Shown here one piece after another: positions 13,769-17,628 of a stretch of 17,628 nucleotides of DNA. The notes below the pieces were generated by a model. The model was given only the letters and a program-made list of their open reading frames with translations, made no database searches and had not been told where the DNA came from. The stretch's first letter is position 1. Every line of letters starts with the position of its first letter. Source of the stretch: JAABRE01 sp964413275 (GTDB lineage Bacteria > Cyanobacteriota > Cyanobacteriia > Cyanobacteriales > JAABRE01); assembly GCA_964413275.1 (NCBI GenBank), contig CAYPSO010000095.1:1-17628 (forward strand), read 5' to 3'. The position numbers were made by a program, and so were the translations under genes.

Positions 13769-14203
13769 ATGAATTTATCGAAGTTAACTCCATCATTTAT
13801 GTTTATTCTAATTAATTTATACCTTATTAGTTGTACTAATTCTAAATTTTCTCAATGCCAAGAGATAATTAATTTTGTAAATCAAGTAGCCAATGAAACA
13901 AAGGCTTTAACGATAAATCAATCAGAAAAAAATTATCAACCTTGGTTACAGGCAGCAGATAAAATGGAAGATGCTTCTCAACAAATGCAAGATTTACCCA
14001 TAAGAGATACACAATTAAAAAATTATAAAACTGGTTTTATACAAATGTATGCAAATTATTCTCAAGCTACCCGTGAAATTATTAAAGCTAGACAAAATAA
14101 ATCCTTAGATCAAGCAAAAATTGCTCAAAAAAAAGCTAAGGAAGCAGCAGATTTTGAGAAAAAATTAAGTAATAACATTAATAAATATTGTTTGCAACAA
14201 TAG
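13769..14203 (+). CDS. Hypothetical lipoprotein, helical
   Basis: I do not recognise a named family. The 144-residue product starts with a short n-region and a hydrophobic stretch ending LYLISC, a lipobox with Cys22 as the predicted lipidated residue, so it is likely an exported lipoprotein. The rest (about 30-144) is polar and predicted helical, rich in Lys, Gln and Ala, and includes ARQNKSLDQAKIAQKKAKEA, which looks like coiled-coil. A cysteine near the start of the mature part (in SQCQEI) and one near the C-terminus (KYCLQQ) could form a disulfide. I chose ATG 13769 because AAGAG lies about 8 bases upstream; ATG 13751 would add six residues. It is followed by another exported protein 115 bp downstream on the same strand. 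Confidence 0.72.
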   Translation: MNLSKLTPSFMFILINLYLISCTNSKFSQCQEIINFVNQVANETKALTINQSEKNYQPWLQAADKMEDASQQMQDLPIRDTQLKNYKTGFIQMYANYSQATREIIKARQNKSLDQAKIAQKKAKEAADFEKKLSNNINKYCLQQ

Positions 14204-14318
14204 TTTTAATTGACTAAAAAACTTCTTAATAAATATTTTTTAAAGTTATATTATGCTGACAAACCATATAATTTTAGCTAAAATAGAAAATAAAAAAACA
14301 ATTCAGAACAAACGAGTT

Positions 14319-14789
14319 ATGAATAAATATCTAATTTCAGTAATAACTTTGGCTAGTTTAGTATCCTTGTTTTCTGGGAATTCAGTAAAGGCACAACAGG
14401 AATTATGTATTAGAAATAACAGAGGACAAATTCATTGTGGAGTTCCCGTAAATAACTCAAATAATATCTATGATTCAAGAGAAACTATACAAAGGAATAT
14501 TAATAAAATTTATCAAGAAATATTGGAGAGAGACGCAGATTATAACGGACTCAGAACATATACTAATAATGTAATGAACCGTAACTGGTCTTTAAATCAG
14601 GTACGTAAAGAAGTTATTGACAGTAGAGAGACACAAGATAAAATCAATCAAATTTATCGAGATTTCTTGGGCAGAAATGTTGATTCTAATGGACTAAACC
14701 ATTATAGAGGAAAATTAGAAGGTGGCTGGTCTATGAGCCAAGTACGTCGTGATGTTGCGAGTAGTGATGAAGCCAGAAGACGTAGATAG
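14319..14789 (+). CDS. Secreted protein with two DUF4214-like repeats
   Basis: This 156-residue protein begins with a Sec signal peptide (MNKYLISVITLASL, cleavage probably after VKA at residue 25). The mature part contains two similar units at about 60-105 and 108-152. Each has I(Y)xx(I/F)LxRxxDxxGLxxY followed by W-S-(L/M)-x-Q-V-R-x-(E/D)-V and a Ser-x-E ending, a pattern resembling the DUF4214 module found in bacterial S-layer and extracellular proteins. Two cysteines at about 30 and 40 of the precursor may form a disulfide. I started at ATG 14319 because the signal peptide begins there; an earlier ATG at 14253 gives a long polar leader that would spoil it. The stop codon TAG shares its last base with an IS-end-like sequence at 14789-14800, and the tail DEARRRR may have been altered by an insertion event. 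The function is unknown. Confidence 0.75.
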   Translation: MNKYLISVITLASLVSLFSGNSVKAQQELCIRNNRGQIHCGVPVNNSNNIYDSRETIQRNINKIYQEILERDADYNGLRTYTNNVMNRNWSLNQVRKEVIDSRETQDKINQIYRDFLGRNVDSNGLNHYRGKLEGGWSMSQVRRDVASSDEARRRR

Positions 14790-14800
14790 GGTTTGCTGAA
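14789..14800 (+). repeat. Solo copy of the mobile-element terminal repeat
   Basis: GGGTTTGCTGAA here is identical to the terminal inverted repeat of the element at 3884-4164 (the match extends to AGGGTTTGCTGAA, 13 bases). No inverted partner lies within the window downstream. It overlaps the stop codon of the DUF4214-like gene and is followed by the guaB3 terminator. It may be a remnant of a decayed insertion. Confidence 0.6.
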
Positions 14801-14828
14801 AAATAAAAAAAGGTGGGAAAAACCCACC
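14801..14828 (-). terminator. Intrinsic terminator of guaB3
   Basis: Read on the minus strand, GGTGGG and CCCACC form a 6-bp GC-rich stem (14812-14817 with 14823-14828) around a 5-base loop, followed by a run of seven T then A and further T (14801-14811). It lies 14 bases after the guaB3 stop codon and is a textbook rho-independent terminator. Confidence 0.9.
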
Positions 14829-14841
14829 AAACTTAATTCAT

Positions 14842-16005
14842 TTACTTGCCCATACCTAATTGTTGAGCCTTTTGATAAACCTTACCTTCAGTAAGCAGAG
14901 AAGGTGCAATTACCACCTCTACTTGCTGCATTTCCTTAAGATTTTTTGCTCCCAAAGTACCCATACTTGTTTGTAAAGCACCTAAAAGATTATGAGTACC
15001 ATCATCTAATTTAGCTGGGCCTATAAGGATATCCCTAATTGTACCAGTAGTACCAACATTGATACGAGTACCACGAGGTAAAACTGGGCTAGGAGTTGCC
15101 ATACCCCAATGAAAACCCCTACCGGGGGCTTCTGCTGCCCTAGCAATGGGAGAACCAATCATCACTGCATCAGCACCGCAAGCAATACATTTACAGATAT
15201 CGCCACCAGTAATAATGCCACCGTCAGCAATAACGGGAACATATTTACCAGTTTGCGCTTCAAAATCATCCCTAGCAGCAGCACAGTCAGCTACAGCAGT
15301 AGCTTGTGGTACACCTACACCTAAAACCCCCCTAGAAGTACAAGCCGCTCCTGGGCCAATACCAACTAAAACCGCCGCAGCACCAGCTTTCATCAATTTT
15401 AGTGATACATCATAGGTTACGCAGTTGCCGAAAATAACTGGTATAGGCATTTCTTCACAGAAATTGACTAAATTTAAAGGTTCAATGGAGTCAGGAGATA
15501 AATGATCCGTAGAAACAACGGTTGCTTGAACAAACAATAAATCTGCTCCTGCTTCTGCTACTACTAAACCGTATTTACTTGCTCCTGCTGGGGTAAGACT
15601 CACTGCGGCAATGCCACCTTGAGCTTTTATTTGCTGAATTCTTTTTTTAATTAATTCAGGTTTAATGGCTTCAGAATATAATTCCTGCATTAATCCTACG
15701 AATTCAAACTTACCCACAGAGGCAATGCGATCAAGAATAGGCTCAGGATCTTCGTAACGGGTTTGAATACCTTCTAAATTCAAAACCCCCATTGCGCCTA
15801 ATTCAGACAGTAACACTGCCATTTTTACATCTATTACCCCATCCATCGCGCTGGCAATAATCGGAATTTCCCGTTCAATTCCGCCTATGGAAAAGCGAGT
15901 ATCTGCCAAACTGGGGTCTAAAGTACGGCCTCCGGGAACCAAAGCAATTTCATCGATTCCGTAGGCTCTACGAACAGTTTTACTGCGACCAATTTTAATT
16001 TCCAC
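14842..16005 (-). CDS. guaB3: GuaB3-type IMP dehydrogenase
   Basis: The predicted enzyme oxidises IMP to XMP with NAD+, the first committed step of GTP synthesis. The 387-residue TIM-barrel protein has the IMPDH active-site loop GPGAACTSRG (224-233 of the longer frame, 217-226 from this start) with the catalytic cysteine, and VIADGGIITGGD for phosphate binding. It has no CBS (Bateman) domains, which with the GRGFHWGMATPSPVLPRG flap region identifies the GuaB3 group of cyanobacteria and actinobacteria rather than classical GuaB. The start is GTG 16005: GGAAG lies 8 bases upstream, and the resulting MEIKIGRSKTVRRAYGIDEI and 387 residues fit the family. A TTG at 16026 would add seven residues. 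It is monocistronic, with a strong terminator downstream. Confidence 0.9.
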   Translation of the reverse strand: MEIKIGRSKTVRRAYGIDEIALVPGGRTLDPSLADTRFSIGGIEREIPIIASAMDGVIDVKMAVLLSELGAMGVLNLEGIQTRYEDPEPILDRIASVGKFEFVGLMQELYSEAIKPELIKKRIQQIKAQGGIAAVSLTPAGASKYGLVVAEAGADLLFVQATVVSTDHLSPDSIEPLNLVNFCEEMPIPVIFGNCVTYDVSLKLMKAGAAAVLVGIGPGAACTSRGVLGVGVPQATAVADCAAARDDFEAQTGKYVPVIADGGIITGGDICKCIACGADAVMIGSPIARAAEAPGRGFHWGMATPSPVLPRGTRINVGTTGTIRDILIGPAKLDDGTHNLLGALQTSMGTLGAKNLKEMQQVEVVIAPSLLTEGKVYQKAQQLGMGK

Positions 16006-16093
16006 TCTCTTTACTTCCGTTCCCAAAGCTATTAGATTAGGCTACCAAATTTTTTGTCGAATTGGTAATAATTTTGAGATTTCAAATCATATC

Positions 16094-16119
16094 AAAAAAA
16101 ATCCTCCTGATTGGAGGAT
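16094..16119 (-). terminator. Intrinsic terminator of psbDC
   Basis: ATCCTCC (16101-16107) and GGAGGAT (16113-16119) form a 7-bp stem with a 5-base loop. On the minus strand it runs into eight T (16094-16101). It lies 40 bases after the psbC stop and should end the psbD-psbC transcript before guaB3. Confidence 0.9.
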
Positions 16120-16158
16120 AAAGAGTAATTAAACTTTTAATTAAATTAAGAAAATGAA

Positions 16159-17541
16159 TTAGTCAAGCTGGTTCATAGATAGAACTGGCTCATTCTCACG
16201 ATCGATACCTTTCTCAAAGCCACCAGCAGCAGCACGGGCGCGCCCTGCGTGCCATAAGTGACCAACTAAGAAGAAAAATCCTAAAATGAAGTGAGAAGCT
16301 GCTAACCACTGACGTAGGTTAACAAAGTTGAAAGAGTTAGGCTCAGTGATAATACCACCAACGGAGTTGATAGAACCATTAGGAGCATGGGTCATATATT
16401 CAGAAGCACGACGTATCTGCCAAGGCTGAATGTCATTTCTGATTTTGTCGAGGTCAAGACCGTTAGGACCACGCATAGGCTCAAGCCAAGGGCCTCGGAA
16501 ATCCCAGAAACGCATGGTTTCACCACCGAGAATAATTTCACCGGTAGGAGAGCGCATGAGATATTTACCAAGACCAGTAGGACCTTGAGCAGAACCTACG
16601 TTAGCACCCATTTTTTGGTCACGAGCTAAGAAAACAAAAGCTTGTGCTTGGGAAGCTTCAGCATTAGTCGGTCCGTAAAACTCGCTAGGATAAGCGGTAT
16701 TGTTGAACCAAACATAAGCAGAAGCAATAAATGCCATTAAGGATAAAGCACCAACACTGTAGGAGAGGTAAGCTTCACCAGACCAGATAAAGGCACGACG
16801 TGCCCAACCAAAAGGTCTAGTAAGAATGTGCCAAATACCACCGGCAATACAGATAAAACCGATCCAAATATGACCGCCGATAATATCTTCCATGTTGTCA
16901 ACACCTACAATCCAGCCATCTCCACCAAAGGGAGCGCCGATTAAGTAGCCGAAGATTACAGCAGGATTGAGGGTAGGATTAGTAATTACACGGACATCTC
17001 CACCACCTGGTGCCCAACTATCATAGACACCGCCAAAGAACATGGCTTTGAATACCAATAAAAGCGCACCACATCCTAAAAGAATGAGGTGATAACCAAT
17101 AATATTGGTCATTTGGTTTTTGTCCTTCCAGTCATAACCAAAGAAAGAGGAATATTCTTCTAAGGTTTCAGGACCACGAAGGGCATGATAAAGACCACCT
17201 AAACCTAAAACAGCAGAGGAAATCAAGTGTAGTACACCAACTACGAAATAGGGGAAAAGACTTGTTACTTCTCCACCAGGGCCAACACCCCAGCCTAAAG
17301 TAGCTAGGTGAGGGAGTAAAATACAACCCTGTTCGTACATGGGTTTTTCTGGAATATAGTGGGCTACTTCAAATATAGTCATAGCACCAGCCCAGAAGAC
17401 AATTAAGCCTGCATGAGCGACATGAGCGCCGAGCAATTTACCGGAAAGATTAATTAAACGGGCGTTACCAGACCACCAAGCAAAGCCGGTAGAATCTATG
17501 TCACGTCCGCCCATCATAGATGTATTAGAGAGCGTTACCAC
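16159..17541 (-). CDS. psbC: Photosystem II CP43 antenna protein
   Basis: CP43 is the inner antenna of photosystem II in the thylakoid membrane. It binds chlorophyll and contributes ligands near the oxygen-evolving manganese cluster. The 460-residue product has six transmembrane helices with their conserved histidines (for example GAHVAHAGL, YHLILLGCGALLL, GGHIWIG, HFILGFFFLVGHLWHAGRA) and the large lumenal loop with GGETMRFWDFRGPWLEP. That loop holds Glu341 and Arg344, equivalent to the Glu354 and Arg357 of the conventional numbering. The start is GTG 17541, as in other cyanobacteria: GAGGAGG (17551-17557) is 9 bases upstream, and the protein then begins MVTLSNTSMMGGRD. A longer upstream frame exists only because it overlaps psbD. 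It overlaps the end of psbD by 17 bp and is cotranscribed with it. Confidence 0.97.
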   Translation of the reverse strand: MVTLSNTSMMGGRDIDSTGFAWWSGNARLINLSGKLLGAHVAHAGLIVFWAGAMTIFEVAHYIPEKPMYEQGCILLPHLATLGWGVGPGGEVTSLFPYFVVGVLHLISSAVLGLGGLYHALRGPETLEEYSSFFGYDWKDKNQMTNIIGYHLILLGCGALLLVFKAMFFGGVYDSWAPGGGDVRVITNPTLNPAVIFGYLIGAPFGGDGWIVGVDNMEDIIGGHIWIGFICIAGGIWHILTRPFGWARRAFIWSGEAYLSYSVGALSLMAFIASAYVWFNNTAYPSEFYGPTNAEASQAQAFVFLARDQKMGANVGSAQGPTGLGKYLMRSPTGEIILGGETMRFWDFRGPWLEPMRGPNGLDLDKIRNDIQPWQIRRASEYMTHAPNGSINSVGGIITEPNSFNFVNLRQWLAASHFILGFFFLVGHLWHAGRARAAAGGFEKGIDRENEPVLSMNQLD

Positions 17542-17628
17542 GTGGTAGTACCTCCTCAGGGAATTCAAATTTTTCGTGGATTTGGTCTTGAGGTGCCATC
17601 CAAGCACGGAGACCTTCGTTTAATAAAA
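17525..17628 (-). CDS. psbD: Photosystem II D2 protein, C-terminal part
   Basis: Only the last 33 codons are inside the window; the gene continues beyond 17628. The visible part reads LNEGLRAWMAPQDQIHEKFE and ends FPEEVLPRGNAL, the conserved D2 C-terminus. D2 pairs with D1 as the photosystem II reaction-centre core. Its stop codon TAA (17525-17527) lies 14 bases inside psbC, and its coding sequence contains the psbC ribosome binding site. Confidence 0.97.
   Translation of the reverse strand, partial: LLNEGLRAWMAPQDQIHEKFEFPEEVLPRGNAL
17551..17557 (-). promoter_or_regulatory. psbC ribosome binding site within psbD
   Basis: GAGGAGG on the minus strand, encoding the Glu-Glu of the D2 C-terminus, sits 9 bases before the psbC GTG and decides that start. 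It is one of the strongest ribosome sites in the window, while most other genes here have weak or no such site. Confidence 0.9.

Noticed and set aside
15109..15415. Two plus-strand open frames opposite guaB3
   Set aside because: Both are antisense to the conserved active-site region of guaB3 and show no protein-like pattern.
17542..17607. Longer psbC start upstream of GTG 17541
   Set aside because: The extra frame exists because of psbD coding constraint; the strong GAGGAGG site and the known cyanobacterial CP43 N-terminus favour GTG 17541.

Overview
The window comes from a low-GC, AT-rich cyanobacterial chromosome. It carries photosystem II genes psbD and psbC in the usual overlapping arrangement, the cyanobacterial glucolipid synthase MgdA, a GuaB3-type IMP dehydrogenase and six HIP1 octamers (GCGATCGC at 1486, 1999, 6891, 8173, 9059 and 11038). 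HIP1 enrichment is a cyanobacterial hallmark. The low GC with HIP1 suggests a unicellular group such as the Geminocystis/Cyanobacterium relatives, but that placement is inference.

Layout. At 1-2963, all on the minus strand, lie a short pentapeptide-repeat protein whose end abuts an IS200/IS605-like hairpin, an HTH protein with long acidic tracts, and mgdA. At 3150-3863 (+) is a DUF1614 membrane protein, followed by a 281-bp non-coding mobile element (3884-4164) with 12-bp terminal inverted repeats and a perfect 6-bp target duplication. At 4244-4874 (-) is a RelE-like toxin gene overlapping its antitoxin gene. At 4957-8260 (-) are an ABC exporter half and a two-domain polyphosphate:AMP phosphotransferase. 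At 8463-9377 (+) a c-di-AMP (ydaO/yuaA) riboswitch is followed by remnants of two destroyed genes: the C-terminus of an ExoD-like protein, and the N- and C-termini of a P-type cation ATPase with its middle deleted. The intact genes downstream are an SLC13/ArsB-type permease (9462-10802) and galE (10881-11858). At 12123-14789 are a small alpha/beta hydrolase, a DGAT2-like acyltransferase on the opposite strand, a lipoprotein, and a secreted protein with two DUF4214-like repeats. At 14842-17628 (-) are guaB3 and psbC-psbD, each of the first two closed by a clear intrinsic terminator.

How it fits together. Much of the window is ordinary housekeeping: thylakoid lipid synthesis (mgdA), neutral-lipid or acyl-ester synthesis (acyltransferase), nucleotide metabolism (guaB3, polyphosphate phosphotransferase), sugar-nucleotide supply (galE) and photosystem II. 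The parts that stand out are the riboswitch-led decayed transporter locus and the short mobile elements. I saw no CRISPR array, rRNA, tRNA, complete transposase or prophage gene, and no convincing new multi-gene system.
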